From the NCBI RefSeq assembly GCF_023022985.1, contig NZ_CP095461.1, positions 1,054,001 to 1,118,000 on the forward strand: a stretch of DNA of 64,000 bases. The letters are read 5' to 3'. The translations under genes and the position numbers were made by a program. The stretch comes from Arthrobacter gengyunqii (GTDB lineage: Bacteria > Actinomycetota > Actinomycetes > Actinomycetales > Micrococcaceae). The notes below the pieces were generated by a model. The model ran no database searches and was not told where the DNA came from. It worked only from the letters and a program-made list of their open reading frames with translations. Positions 51,944 through 60,646 of this stretch are shown here, one piece after another (position 1 is the first letter of the stretch; the number at the start of each line of letters is the position of its first letter).

Positions 51944-54900
51944 ATGAGCCTGAACGGACTGCGCGCCGCCCTGGCCGAAGACCCGTCCTACGCGCGGGTG
52001 CGAACCCTCGCCTCGCGCACCCCCGAGCGACGCAGCGAAGACCTGCAGATCGGTGCCCCGCAGGGCATGCGCGCGGCGCTGCTGGCGGAGATGGTGGACG
52101 GGCTCGCCGAAGCCGCCAAAGCAGCCGACGACGCCGGCACCGCCAACACTTCCGCCGCGCCACCGGTGGTGCTCGCTGTCACGGCCACCGGCCGCGAGGC
52201 CGAGGACCTGGCTGCCGCCCTGCGCTCCTACCTGCCGCTGGCCGGGATCGAGGAGTTTCCGTCCTGGGAGACCCTGCCGCATGAACGCCTCTCGCCGCGC
52301 TCGGACACCGTGGGCCGGCGCCTGTCGGTGCTCCGCCGGCTCGCCCATCCCGAAGGCCATCCCATCTCCGTGATCGTGGCCCCGGTGCGCGCCGTTGTCC
52401 AGCCGATGGTGGCCGGGCTGGGAGATCTGCAGCCGGTGTCACTGAAGGTGGGGGAGGAGCGGAAGTTCGACGACGTCGTCAGGGCACTGTCCGACGCCGC
52501 CTACGCCCGGGTGGACATGGTCTCGCACCGCGGCGAATTTGCCGTCCGGGGAGGCATCCTGGACGTCTTTCCGCCCACCGAGGACCATCCGATCCGGATC
52601 GACTTCTTCGGCGATGAGGTGGACTCCATGCGCTGGTTCGCGGTTGCCGACCAGCGCACCCTCACCGGACCGCACGTCACCCATCCCGCCGAGCTGTACG
52701 CTCCGCCCTGCCGGGAAATCCTGATCACCCCGTCGGTGATGAGCCGCGCCGCGAAGCTGCAGTCCCAGATGCCCGCTGCCGCGGACATGCTGGAAAAGAT
52801 AGCCGGCGGCATCGCCGTCGAAGGCATGGAATCCCTGGCCCCGGTGCTGGTGGATGAAATGGTGCCGCTGATGGGCCAGCTGCCCGCCGGCTCGCTGTCC
52901 GTGATCATCGAACCCGAAAAGGTCCGCGCCCGCGCCCATGACCTGGCGGCCACCAACGAGGAATTCCTCGCCGCCGCGTGGGCCACGGCGTCCGACGGCG
53001 GTTCCGCACCGCTGGATCTGTCCGCCGGCATCAGCGCCGACCTGGAGGCCGCCAGCTTCCGGTCCCTGGCCGACACCCGCTCCGCTGCCCTGGCCAACTC
53101 GGTGGGCTGGTGGTCCATCACCTCGTTCAACCCGGACGATGAAACTGTCCTGGACATCGACACCCTGACCATCAACGCCCGCGAACCGCGCGGCTACCAG
53201 GGCGATGTGGCGGAAATGATGGAGTTCATCGGCTCCCGCGTCCGCGACGCGTGGCGCGTCGTCGTCGTCACCGAAGGCCCCGGCCCGGCCTCCCGCCTGG
53301 CGGAACTGTTCCGCGACAATGACATTCCCGCCTCGCTCACCGAATCCGTGGACACCGAACCGGTGCCGGGCATCATCTCCATCACCACGGCCAGCGCCGG
53401 CCGCGGCTACGTTGTTGACGGGCTGAAGACCGGGCTGCTGACCGAGGCCGACCTGCTGGGCCGGGCCAGCGCCTACTCCACCCGCGACATGCGCAAGATG
53501 CCCTCCAAGCGGCGCAACGCCGTCGACCCCCTGCAGCTGCACGAGGGCGACTATGTGGTGCATGAGCAGCACGGTGTGGGCCGGTTCGTGGAACTGATCC
53601 AGCGGGCCACCGGCGCCGGGCAGAACAAGACGGTGCGCGAATACCTGGTGCTCGAATACGCCCCCGCCAAGCGCGGCGGCCCCGGCGACCGGCTGTTTGT
53701 ACCCACCGACCAGCTGGACCAGATCACCCGCTACGTGGGCGGGGAAACACCGGTGCTGTCCAAGATGGGCGGCTCGGACTGGGCAAAGACCAAGTCCCGT
53801 GCCCGCAAGGCGGTCAAGGAGATCGCCGGCGAGCTGATCCGGCTCTATTCCGCCCGGATGGCGTCCAAGGGGCACGCGTTCGCGAAGGACACCCCGTGGC
53901 AGCGCGAGCTGGAGGAAGCCTTCCCGTATGTGGAGACACCGGACCAGCTGACCACCATCAACGAGGTCAAGGCGGACATGGAGAAGGAAGTTCCCATGGA
54001 CCGCCTGGTCTCCGGCGACGTGGGCTACGGCAAGACCGAGATTGCGGTGCGTGCCGCATTCAAGGCCGTGCAGGACGGCAAGCAGGTGGCGGTGCTGGTG
54101 CCCACCACGCTGCTGGCCCAGCAGCACATGGAAACCTTCGGCGAACGCTTCTCCGGCTTTCCGGTCCGGGTGGAATCCCTGTCCCGGTTCCAGACATCCA
54201 AGCAGGCCAAGGAAACCGTCGAGGGTGTGAAGAACGGTTCGGTGGACGTGGTGATCGGGACCCACCGGCTGCTCTCGCAGGAGGTGCAGTTCAAGGACCT
54301 GGGCCTGGTGATCGTGGACGAGGAGCAGCGCTTCGGCGTGGAACACAAGGAAGCGCTGAAGAAGATGCGCACCAACGTGGACGTGCTGGCCATGAGCGCC
54401 ACACCGATTCCGCGCACCCTGGAAATGTCGCTGACCGGTATCCGGGAAACCTCCACCCTGGCCACCCCGCCGGAGGAACGGCATCCGGTGCTGACCTATG
54501 TCGGTCCGTACACCGACCGGCAGGCGTCGGCCGCGATCCGCCGCGAACTGATGCGCGAGGGCCAGGTGTTCTTCGTGCACAACCGGGTGTCCTCCATCGA
54601 CCGCACCGCCGCGCACCTGCGTGAGCTGGTTCCGGAGGCGCGCATCGCCGTCGCGCACGGGCAGATGAGCGAATCCAAGCTGGAACAGATCATTGTGGAC
54701 TTCTGGGAAAAGCGCTTTGACGTGCTGGTGTGCACCACCATCATTGAAACCGGCCTGGACATCTCCAACGCCAACACGCTGATCGTGGACCGCGCGGACC
54801 ACTTCGGCCTGTCCCAGCTGCACCAGCTGCGCGGGCGTGTGGGCCGCGGCCGGGAACGCGCGTACGCGTACTTCCTGTACCCGTCCGAGAAGCCGCTGGG

Positions 54901-55570
54901 CGAGGTGGCACTGGAACGGCTCAAGGCCGTGGCCACGCACAACGAGCTTGGCGCGGGCATGCAGCTGGCCATGAAGGACCTGGAAATCCGCGGGGCGGGC
55001 AACCTGCTCGGCGGAGAGCAGTCAGGCCACATCGCCGGCGTCGGCTTTGACCTGTACATCCGGCTGGTGGGCGAGGCCGTGGCTGATTACCGCGGCGAGG
55101 CCGAGGAGAAAGCCGCCGAAATGAAAATCGAGCTGCCGGTCAACGCACACCTGCCGCACGACTACGTGCCGGGGGAGCGGCTGCGGCTGGAGGCCTACCG
55201 CAAGCTGGCTTCAGCCGTGACGTACGAGGCGATCGACGAGGTGCTGGCCGAGCTGGTGGACCGCTACGGCGAGCCGCCGCAGGCCGTGCAGAACCTCATT
55301 GACGTGGCCCGGTTCCGGGTTAACGCGCGTGAAGCCGGGTTGACGGACGTGGCGCTGCAGGGGAACTTCATCAAGTTTGCCCCGGCGGACCTGCCCGAAT
55401 CCCGGACCATGCGCCTGCAGCGGATGTATCCCGGCGCGCAGGTGAAGCCGGCGCTGAACGCGGTGCTGGTGCCCAAGCCCAAGACCGCGCGGATCGGCGG
55501 GCGGGACCTGGTCGACGCCGAGATCCTGGCCTGGGCCCAGCAGGTGGTGGACGCGGTTTTCAAGGAGTGA
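51944..55570 (+). CDS. mfd: Transcription-repair coupling factor Mfd
   Basis: Mfd is a 1208-aa ATP-dependent translocase that removes RNA polymerase stalled at lesions and recruits UvrA. UvrB-like N-terminal regions are visible (GGILDVFPPTEDHPIRIDFF). The RNA polymerase-interaction domain starts near LHEGDYVVHEQHGVGRFVEL. The RecG-like motor has Walker A GDVGYGKTEIAVRAAF, box DEEQRFG and SATPIPRTLEMSL, then TTIIETGLDISNANTLI and QLRGRVGRG. The C-terminal TRCF domain follows. The ATG at 51944 has AAGGAG upstream. A GC-rich hairpin follows the stop. Confidence 0.97.
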   Translation: MSLNGLRAALAEDPSYARVRTLASRTPERRSEDLQIGAPQGMRAALLAEMVDGLAEAAKAADDAGTANTSAAPPVVLAVTATGREAEDLAAALRSYLPLAGIEEFPSWETLPHERLSPRSDTVGRRLSVLRRLAHPEGHPISVIVAPVRAVVQPMVAGLGDLQPVSLKVGEERKFDDVVRALSDAAYARVDMVSHRGEFAVRGGILDVFPPTEDHPIRIDFFGDEVDSMRWFAVADQRTLTGPHVTHPAELYAPPCREILITPSVMSRAAKLQSQMPAAADMLEKIAGGIAVEGMESLAPVLVDEMVPLMGQLPAGSLSVIIEPEKVRARAHDLAATNEEFLAAAWATASDGGSAPLDLSAGISADLEAASFRSLADTRSAALANSVGWWSITSFNPDDETVLDIDTLTINAREPRGYQGDVAEMMEFIGSRVRDAWRVVVVTEGPGPASRLAELFRDNDIPASLTESVDTEPVPGIISITTASAGRGYVVDGLKTGLLTEADLLGRASAYSTRDMRKMPSKRRNAVDPLQLHEGDYVVHEQHGVGRFVELIQRATGAGQNKTVREYLVLEYAPAKRGGPGDRLFVPTDQLDQITRYVGGETPVLSKMGGSDWAKTKSRARKAVKEIAGELIRLYSARMASKGHAFAKDTPWQRELEEAFPYVETPDQLTTINEVKADMEKEVPMDRLVSGDVGYGKTEIAVRAAFKAVQDGKQVAVLVPTTLLAQQHMETFGERFSGFPVRVESLSRFQTSKQAKETVEGVKNGSVDVVIGTHRLLSQEVQFKDLGLVIVDEEQRFGVEHKEALKKMRTNVDVLAMSATPIPRTLEMSLTGIRETSTLATPPEERHPVLTYVGPYTDRQASAAIRRELMREGQVFFVHNRVSSIDRTAAHLRELVPEARIAVAHGQMSESKLEQIIVDFWEKRFDVLVCTTIIETGLDISNANTLIVDRADHFGLSQLHQLRGRVGRGRERAYAYFLYPSEKPLGEVALERLKAVATHNELGAGMQLAMKDLEIRGAGNLLGGEQSGHIAGVGFDLYIRLVGEAVADYRGEAEEKAAEMKIELPVNAHLPHDYVPGERLRLEAYRKLASAVTYEAIDEVLAELVDRYGEPPQAVQNLIDVARFRVNAREAGLTDVALQGNFIKFAPADLPESRTMRLQRMYPGAQVKPALNAVLVPKPKTARIGGRDLVDAEILAWAQQVVDAVFKE

Positions 55571-55573
55571 ATC

Positions 55574-55612
55574 GGGCCGCCGGATCGTCCGGACGGGGCG
55601 TTCCGGCGGCCC
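55574..55612. terminator. GC-rich hairpin after mfd
   Basis: GGGCCGCCGG (55574-55583) pairs with CCGGCGGCCC (55603-55612). It lies between the convergent mfd and small membrane protein genes and can serve both. No T run follows. Confidence 0.6.
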
Positions 55613-55618
55613 GTCCGG

Positions 55619-55762
55619 TCAGACCGGCTGGGTAAGCGCCACAATGAAGACGGCCACGCACATCAAGGCAGTGGCAATAACAATCCCGTAGCCGATGCGC
55701 GTGATGCGCTGCTGACGGGCTCGGTCCTGGCGCCATTCCCGGCGCGTCATGGTGGTGCTCAT
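55619..55762 (-). CDS. Small single-pass membrane protein (47 aa)
   Basis: The minus strand encodes a 47-aa protein with a basic N terminus (MTRREWRQDRARQQRITRIG) and one membrane helix (IVIATALMCVAVFIVALT) ending Gln-Pro-Val-stop. The positive-inside charge pattern supports a real membrane protein. No ideal ribosome-binding site is visible before ATG 55762, and ATG four codons later is an alternative start. Function is unknown. Confidence 0.55.
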   Translation of the reverse strand: MSTTMTRREWRQDRARQQRITRIGYGIVIATALMCVAVFIVALTQPV

Positions 55763-55891
55763 GAACTCGAATATAGGAGCCTGCGTTACTGGTTTCTTAG
55801 CGTAATCTCTACGTGCCTGACCGCCGTAAGTACGCGTAAATCACTTGGGCAGGTGCCACGGGCGCGCTGGTAGCCGGACATCCGGCACGTT

Positions 55892-55934
55892 AAGCACATC
55901 AGCACGCAGCCGATCGGGCTGCGTGCTGATGCTT
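55892..55934. terminator. Long stem-loop upstream of small membrane gene
   Basis: The sequence 55892-55911 pairs with 55916-55934 in an almost perfect stem of about 18 bp (one bulged C) around GATC. It lies just after the stop of the leftward gene at 55948 and probably ends its transcript. Confidence 0.65.
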
Positions 55935-55947
55935 CGTAAAAGTGGTG

Positions 55948-56199
55948 TTACAGGCCTGCGGCGCGGCCCTCGGCCAGTTCCTTCGCCGTGTCGGAACGGC
56001 CCATCATGAACGGGACGAAGTACGCCAGCGTACCCAGACCCAGGCAGATGGCCATCGGCCAAACGTTGTCCAGGGTCAGCCAGGTCAGCGAGTAAAGCCC
56101 GACCACGAAGATGGCCAGGTAGATGACAAAAGTGATGAGGTTGCTGACAAGGTGCCCTTCACCCGAGTGCGTGGGCTGCTTGGACCGTGTTCCTGCCAT
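55948..56199 (-). CDS. Small two-helix membrane protein
   Basis: An 82-aa (plus stop) protein starting at ATG 56199 (MAGTRSKQPTHSGEGHLVSN). It has two membrane helices (LITFVIYLAIFVVGLYSLTWL and PMAICLGLGTLAYFVPFMMG) and a short polar C terminus. A longer in-frame reading to 56274 is rejected because it adds a poor leader inside the gap after deoC. I recognise no named family; small two-helix proteins of this sort are common in actinobacteria. Confidence 0.7.
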   Translation of the reverse strand: MAGTRSKQPTHSGEGHLVSNLITFVIYLAIFVVGLYSLTWLTLDNVWPMAICLGLGTLAYFVPFMMGRSDTAKELAEGRAAGL

Positions 56200-56239
56200 G
56201 GTGATTCTCCGTTTCAAAAAGATTTCAGTAGCCGGCGGA

Positions 56240-56914
56240 TTAGTAGTCCGACGCGGCGTTCCCACCCTTAACAATAGCGATACCGGAGCTTGCTCCGATA
56301 CGCGTGGCTCCGGCGTCGATCATTGCCTGCGCATCTTCGCGCGAGCGGACGCCTCCGGAGGCCTTCACGCCGAGGTCCGGTCCGACGGTGCGGCGCATCA
56401 GGGCAATGTCCTCAACGGTGGCTCCGCCGCCGTTGAAACCGGTGGAGGTTTTTACGAAATCCGCGCCGGCTTCGACTGCAGCCTCGCAGGCAAGGACCTT
56501 CTGCTCATCGGTGAGCTTGGAGGTTTCGATGATGACTTTCAGGATGCCGTTGCCGCTGTGGACCTCATCGGCCACGGCAGCGATGTCCCGGACGAGCGCG
56601 TCCCGGTCGCCGCGGCGGGCGGCGGCAATGTCGATCACCATGTCGATCTCGTCGGCACCGTCCTGCAGTGCACCCCTGGCTTCGAACACCTTAACCTCTG
56701 TGGTGGTGGCTCCCAGCGGGAAGCCGATCACCGAGCAGGTCAGCACGCCGCTGCCTTTGAGCGCGTTGCGCACGGTGCCAACCCACAGCGGGTTGACGCA
56801 AACGGACTTGAAGCCGTACTCGGCTGCTTCGGTGCAGACTTTCAGGATGTCCTCGCGGCTGGCCTCGGGCTTAAGGAGCGTGTGGTCAATGTAGGACGCA
56901 ATGGGTGTAGACAT
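56240..56914 (-). CDS. deoC: Deoxyribose-phosphate aldolase
   Basis: DeoC converts 2-deoxyribose-5-phosphate to glyceraldehyde-3-phosphate and acetaldehyde in nucleoside salvage. The 224-aa protein is a TIM barrel with [24 protein letters not shown] and the Schiff-base Lys in FVKTSTGF, then [11 protein letters not shown] 56914 is chosen; ATG 56923 would add three residues and neither has a strong ribosome-binding site. Its role agrees with purine nucleoside phosphorylase and the phospho-sugar mutase encoded 4-6 kb to the right. Confidence 0.95.
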   Translation of the reverse strand: MSTPIASYIDHTLLKPEASREDILKVCTEAAEYGFKSVCVNPLWVGTVRNALKGSGVLTCSVIGFPLGATTTEVKVFEARGALQDGADEIDMVIDIAAARRGDRDALVRDIAAVADEVHSGNGILKVIIETSKLTDEQKVLACEAAVEAGADFVKTSTGFNGGGATVEDIALMRRTVGPDLGVKASGGVRSREDAQAMIDAGATRIGASSGIAIVKGGNAASDY

Positions 56915-56965
56915 GCCCACCATCTTGCCACAGGCGGGGGTGCTGTTTGGGCTTTAAAGGACTGT

Positions 56966-56999
56966 GGCCGGGTAAGCGTCTTTCGACGCCGACCCGGCC
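56966..56999 (-). terminator. Hairpin terminator downstream of the peptide gene
   Basis: GGCCGGGT (56966-56973) pairs with ACCCGGCC (56992-56999), and GCGTC/GACGC extends the stem inside. It lies 26 bases past the stop of the leftward peptide gene and before deoC, so the peptide gene is a separate unit. Confidence 0.6.
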
Positions 57000-57025
57000 A
57001 GCCACAAGCGAATGATCGCTAGGTA

Positions 57026-57166
57026 TTAGAAAATAATGGGAAACAACGTGGTAGCCGGCTTCACAATGGAAGGGGCAGCGCTGGGAGCGTCGGCTGAAGC
57101 CGGTCCCGCCACGCCCACAACTGTGATGGCTGCTGCAAGCAGAAGGGCTGATCCGAGCTTTTTCAT
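57026..57166 (-). CDS. Short secreted peptide precursor (46 aa), candidate signalling peptide
   Basis: A 46-aa protein with a textbook Sec signal: MKKLGSALLLAAAITVVGVA, then GPASA as cleavage site. The remaining 21 residues, DAPSAAPSIVKPATTLFPII plus a final Phe, end in the hydrophobic pentapeptide FPIIF-like tail. GGAGGAA lies 6 bases before ATG 57166, so translation is well supported. It is divergent from a TPR protein gene starting at 57398 and followed by its own hairpin. Size and layout resemble Phr/CCF-type peptide precursors. A simple small cell-wall peptide is the alternative. Confidence 0.75.
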   Translation of the reverse strand: MKKLGSALLLAAAITVVGVAGPASADAPSAAPSIVKPATTLFPIIF

Positions 57167-57397
57167 ATGGTTCCTCCAAGTGGCGAATGGCAACATAGTA
57201 ATCATGGCGGAAAGTTGGGTTAAATACGAGGCTTTTGGCGGTGCAATCACAAATTCTTGATGACTTAATGCTGAAAACGGGTGTCTTCGTGACAGGTAAC
57301 GTCCCGCGTGCCTAGTGAAGCGATGATGGTTGCGGAACTTCTGGAGTAGGGTGATCCTCGACACGTTAGTTTTTGAGTGCACAGTTAGGCAGCTGCA

Positions 57398-58429
57398 GTG
57401 GACGATTCCGTCGATCAAATTCTGAGCGAATACAAAGCTCTTCAGCACTGGGAGCGCAGGGAATACAAGGCTGCCTTGGAGCATGCAGCGGCCGCTGCCG
57501 AGAAAGCTCTCACCAAGGCCGACACCATCGGTTATTTGCGAATGGCCCTACTTCTAGCCGAATGCCAACTGGAACTTGGTCAAATGCAGGAATTCGCTGC
57601 CAGTGCCAAGGAACTCTCCGAGCATCCTGCGCTGCAGGATGACGCAAGAATTCTGGTGAGAGCAAAGGTGCTTTATTCGCGGGCTTTGGAAGCCTTGGGC
57701 CATATAAGCGAAGCCTTGGCACTTGCCGAAGAGGCTGCCGCTATGAATGTGGCTCCTACCCTGGATCCTGTGGCCAAATTGGGAATGCTCCATGGTCTCG
57801 TGGCAGCACTTACTGAAAGCAGCAGGGAAGTCGAGGCCTGGAAGTACGCGAAAGAGATGGCTCTGCTCGCTGCGGAACAGGACGATCAAGAGGTGGCAGG
57901 CAAAGCATATTGGGCCGTTGGCATTGTGGCCTTCTTATTGAACGATGCCGAAAACGGCATCTATTATCATCGGCTTGCGGCTGATAATCTTGCGCCCGGA
58001 AACGATGTTAATACGTGGGCAATGTTCAATAAGAGCTCTGCTTTAGCTCGCCTGTCTGCAGGAATAGTGGAACCTGAAACGCTTGCATGCATTGAGAGGG
58101 CAGAACTCGCGATGTCGGTAACCGGTGTCAGCCCCCTTCAGGAGTTGGAGATCTCTATCGCGCGGGCTCACTGGTTACTCCTTGCTGGAGGAGCGGACGA
58201 GTCGGTTGCAAGGCTTCAACGGATCCTCGAACAGCGCGAACTCTTGCCGGAACATACCCTTGCGGAAGTGGAATACGTTGCCGCCCTTGCTTTGCATGAG
58301 CTGGGGCGGAATGATGAAGCACTGGTTGCCGCGGTGCACTCTGAAAAAGTTTTCATCGGACACGGTTCGCGGCGGAGGGCGCTGGAGGCCCGCAGCGTCA
58401 TAGACAGCATTGCTCGCAGCGGCCAGTGA
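57398..58429 (+). CDS. TPR-repeat protein, candidate peptide receptor
   Basis: A 343-aa all-helical protein built of about seven to eight tetratricopeptide-like helix pairs (for example LALAEEAAAMNVA, GKAYWAVGIVAFLL, AALALHELGRNDEALVAA). There is no helix-turn-helix, catalytic motif or membrane segment, and an in-frame TAG upstream excludes a longer N terminus. The base composition is visibly less GC-rich than its neighbours, hinting at separate origin. Rap-type proteins of the RRNPP group have similar length and are paired with short secreted peptides, as here. Function is not established; a structural scaffold is also possible. Confidence 0.75.
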   Translation: MDDSVDQILSEYKALQHWERREYKAALEHAAAAAEKALTKADTIGYLRMALLLAECQLELGQMQEFAASAKELSEHPALQDDARILVRAKVLYSRALEALGHISEALALAEEAAAMNVAPTLDPVAKLGMLHGLVAALTESSREVEAWKYAKEMALLAAEQDDQEVAGKAYWAVGIVAFLLNDAENGIYYHRLAADNLAPGNDVNTWAMFNKSSALARLSAGIVEPETLACIERAELAMSVTGVSPLQELEISIARAHWLLLAGGADESVARLQRILEQRELLPEHTLAEVEYVAALALHELGRNDEALVAAVHSEKVFIGHGSRRRALEARSVIDSIARSGQ

Positions 58430-58535
58430 ACGTGTTGAGGCATCCGGGGACTAAGAAGCATCAATTTCGGGCGTAAGTGCGGAACGAAGTACTGCGGCAG
58501 CGCGCAGCGTCTTCGTGACGCTTCTGGGGGGAAGC

Positions 58536-59009
58536 ATGGCACAGCAGGGATCGACTGAAACAGTAGTGCGCAATGACTGCTCGGGCGAGCGTTCTTCGGT
58601 CACGGAAGTGGGGGCCAACGTGCCCGGCCGGCTGACGTCGTCGGACAGAACACCGCAGGTGGACGTCTCCCTGGCGCCCGAAGGACACATGCTGCTGGTG
58701 TTGCCGCCGGGGGAAGTGGTCACCGGAACCATGGCGGCAACCGCAGCAGCAGAAGTGGACCGGCTGGCAGGCACGAGGAAGATGCCGATGCTGCTGGTGC
58801 TGACCGGGGTTGAAGCCCTCACCCGTGGAGCCCGCACCGTGTTCGGCAACGCTGAGTCGCTGGCTGCTGTTGCCGTGCTCGGCGTCTCACCCGTGGACCG
58901 CGTCATCGCCAACTTCCTGTTGGGTGGTGCCTCCCAACCCTGCCCCACCCGCTACTTTTCATCTGAACAGGAAGCACTGGCATGGCTCAGAAGGAAGAAC
59001 ATTGACTGA
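58536..59009 (+). CDS. STAS/SpoIIAA-like protein
   Basis: A 157-aa protein. The N-terminal 45 residues are polar and variable, and the C-terminal part (about 50-150) has the alternating strand-helix pattern of the STAS/SpoIIAA-like fold: VDVSLAPEGHMLLVLPPGEV, MPMLLVLTGVEALTRGARTVF, AVAVLGVSPVDRVIANFLLG. It is probably a small regulatory protein. The ATG at 58536 follows a G-rich ribosome-binding site. It overlaps the GGDEF-EAL gene by 8 bases, so the two are translationally coupled. Confidence 0.7.
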   Translation: MAQQGSTETVVRNDCSGERSSVTEVGANVPGRLTSSDRTPQVDVSLAPEGHMLLVLPPGEVVTGTMAATAAAEVDRLAGTRKMPMLLVLTGVEALTRGARTVFGNAESLAAVAVLGVSPVDRVIANFLLGGASQPCPTRYFSSEQEALAWLRRKNID

Positions 59010-60621
59010 TGCTCTGCCCGCTCCACAGACCTCACAGCCTTCCGGAGCGCAACAGCCTGAAAACGATGACCGTTTAAGCCAGGTTGTCGAAGGCATCATT
59101 CGCATTGCCGCCGGAAATCTTGATACCCACATCCCCGTGTCCAAAGCCCGGGACCAGGTGGATGCGGTCATCACGGGCATCAACCTGCTGGCCGGTGAGT
59201 TGAACGAGGTCTACGCTGACTTCGAAGAGCGGGTGGAGCGCCGAACCCGGGAGCTGCGCGAAGCGCACCTGACCATGCAGAAAATGGCGATGACCGATCC
59301 GCTCACCGGGGTAGGCAATCGCTCGTCCCTCCACGAGGCGCTAGACGTTGCCATCAGTGCCCGTATTCCCGGCGAGCCGGGGCCGGCAGTGCTGATGATT
59401 GATCTGGATGGCTTCAAAGACATCAATGACAGCTTCGGCCACCATGCCGGTGACCTGGTGCTGATTGAGATTGCCGCGCGGCTGGTGGCGGCAGCAGGCT
59501 CCGAAAGCGTCGTCGCACGCCTGGGCGGGGACGAATTTGCGGTGCTGCTGCAGGTCTCCACTTCTCAGCAGTCCCGCGGTGCAGCCCTCAGAATCATGGA
59601 TGCCCTTAAGCGCCGCATTCCGATGGAGGACATGGATGTTTGGCCGCGGGCGAGCATCGGCATTCACCTGGCAAACGCGCATGAATCCGCAAGCGACATC
59701 CTGCTGCGCGCGGACACCGCCATGTACGCAGCCAAGGAAGACGTCCATCGGCGGATCAAGGTCTTCGAACCGGTGATGCTGTACAGCAGGCAGCTGCGCC
59801 GGGAAACGGCACGGGAGCTTCGCCGGGCGGTTCCGGACGAGGAACTGTTCCTGGAATACCAGCCGGTGGTCGACTTGGAGAGCGGCCGTCTGCAGGGCGT
59901 CGAGGCGCTGGTTCGGTGGAACCATCCCCGCCGCGGTGTGGTGATGCCTGATGATTTTATTCCGCTGGCGGAAGAGACCGGGCTGATCGTCGGGATTGGC
60001 CGCTGGGTGATGTGCGCTGCGTTGGAACAGCTGGAACGCTGGCGGCCGCTGCTCGTTTCCGAAGAGAACTTCCTGCTCCGGGTCAACCTTGCGGCGTTGG
60101 AGCTGCAAAGCCTGGATCTGGTGGACTTTGTCCGCGACTCCCTGCGCGCAACCCGAACAAAGCCCGGCGAACTGGTCCTGGAAATCACCGAAAGCGCTCT
60201 GCTTTCGGGCGGCGACGTGGAAACCTACTCGCTGCGATCCCTTCAGGCGCTGGGCGTCGGCCTGGAAATTGACGACTTCGGCACCGGATATTCCTCCATC
60301 AGCTACCTGCGTCGGCTCCCGGTGGACACCGTCAAGGTGGACCGGTCACTGATTGCTGACATTGCGGGCGACGACGGCCAGCTGCGGTTTGTTGATGCTG
60401 TCCACAACCTGATCCGCGCCGCCGGCTTGGAAGCGGTCTTTGAAGGTATTGAAACCGCCGAACAAGCCGAGCAGCTGCGGAAAATGGGGTGCTGCAGCGG
60501 ACAGGGCTACTATTTCAGCCGGCCGATTCCTGCAGGCCAGATCACCGTTCTGCTGCAGGAAGGACGGACGCTTCCGGAAGCACCGGTGGTACTTCCGGAA
60601 GCCGCCGTCGTCCTGCGTTGA
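59002..60621 (+). CDS. Cyclic-di-GMP synthase/phosphodiesterase (GGDEF-EAL)
   Basis: A 539-aa soluble dual-domain protein. A HAMP-like or helical segment lies at residues 26-95. The GGDEF domain has an intact GGDEF at 175-179 and the family start TDPLTGVGNRSSL. The EAL domain has EAL at 301-303 (GVEALVRWNHP), LVLEITES, IDDFGTGYSS and VKVDRSLI, so both synthesis and hydrolysis of cyclic-di-GMP are possible. No membrane segment is seen. A TTG start at 59002 is chosen because AAGGAAG lies upstream and it overlaps the STAS-like stop. Confidence 0.93.
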   Translation: MTDALPAPQTSQPSGAQQPENDDRLSQVVEGIIRIAAGNLDTHIPVSKARDQVDAVITGINLLAGELNEVYADFEERVERRTRELREAHLTMQKMAMTDPLTGVGNRSSLHEALDVAISARIPGEPGPAVLMIDLDGFKDINDSFGHHAGDLVLIEIAARLVAAAGSESVVARLGGDEFAVLLQVSTSQQSRGAALRIMDALKRRIPMEDMDVWPRASIGIHLANAHESASDILLRADTAMYAAKEDVHRRIKVFEPVMLYSRQLRRETARELRRAVPDEELFLEYQPVVDLESGRLQGVEALVRWNHPRRGVVMPDDFIPLAEETGLIVGIGRWVMCAALEQLERWRPLLVSEENFLLRVNLAALELQSLDLVDFVRDSLRATRTKPGELVLEITESALLSGGDVETYSLRSLQALGVGLEIDDFGTGYSSISYLRRLPVDTVKVDRSLIADIAGDDGQLRFVDAVHNLIRAAGLEAVFEGIETAEQAEQLRKMGCCSGQGYYFSRPIPAGQITVLLQEGRTLPEAPVVLPEAAVVLR

Positions 60622-60646
60622 CCCGGGGGAGCCCGGAGCGCGGAGC

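Noticed and set aside
57398..58429. HTH-containing RRNPP transcription factor
   Set aside because: No helix-turn-helix is visible and an upstream in-frame stop rules out a longer N terminus; a Rap-like role is the better comparison.
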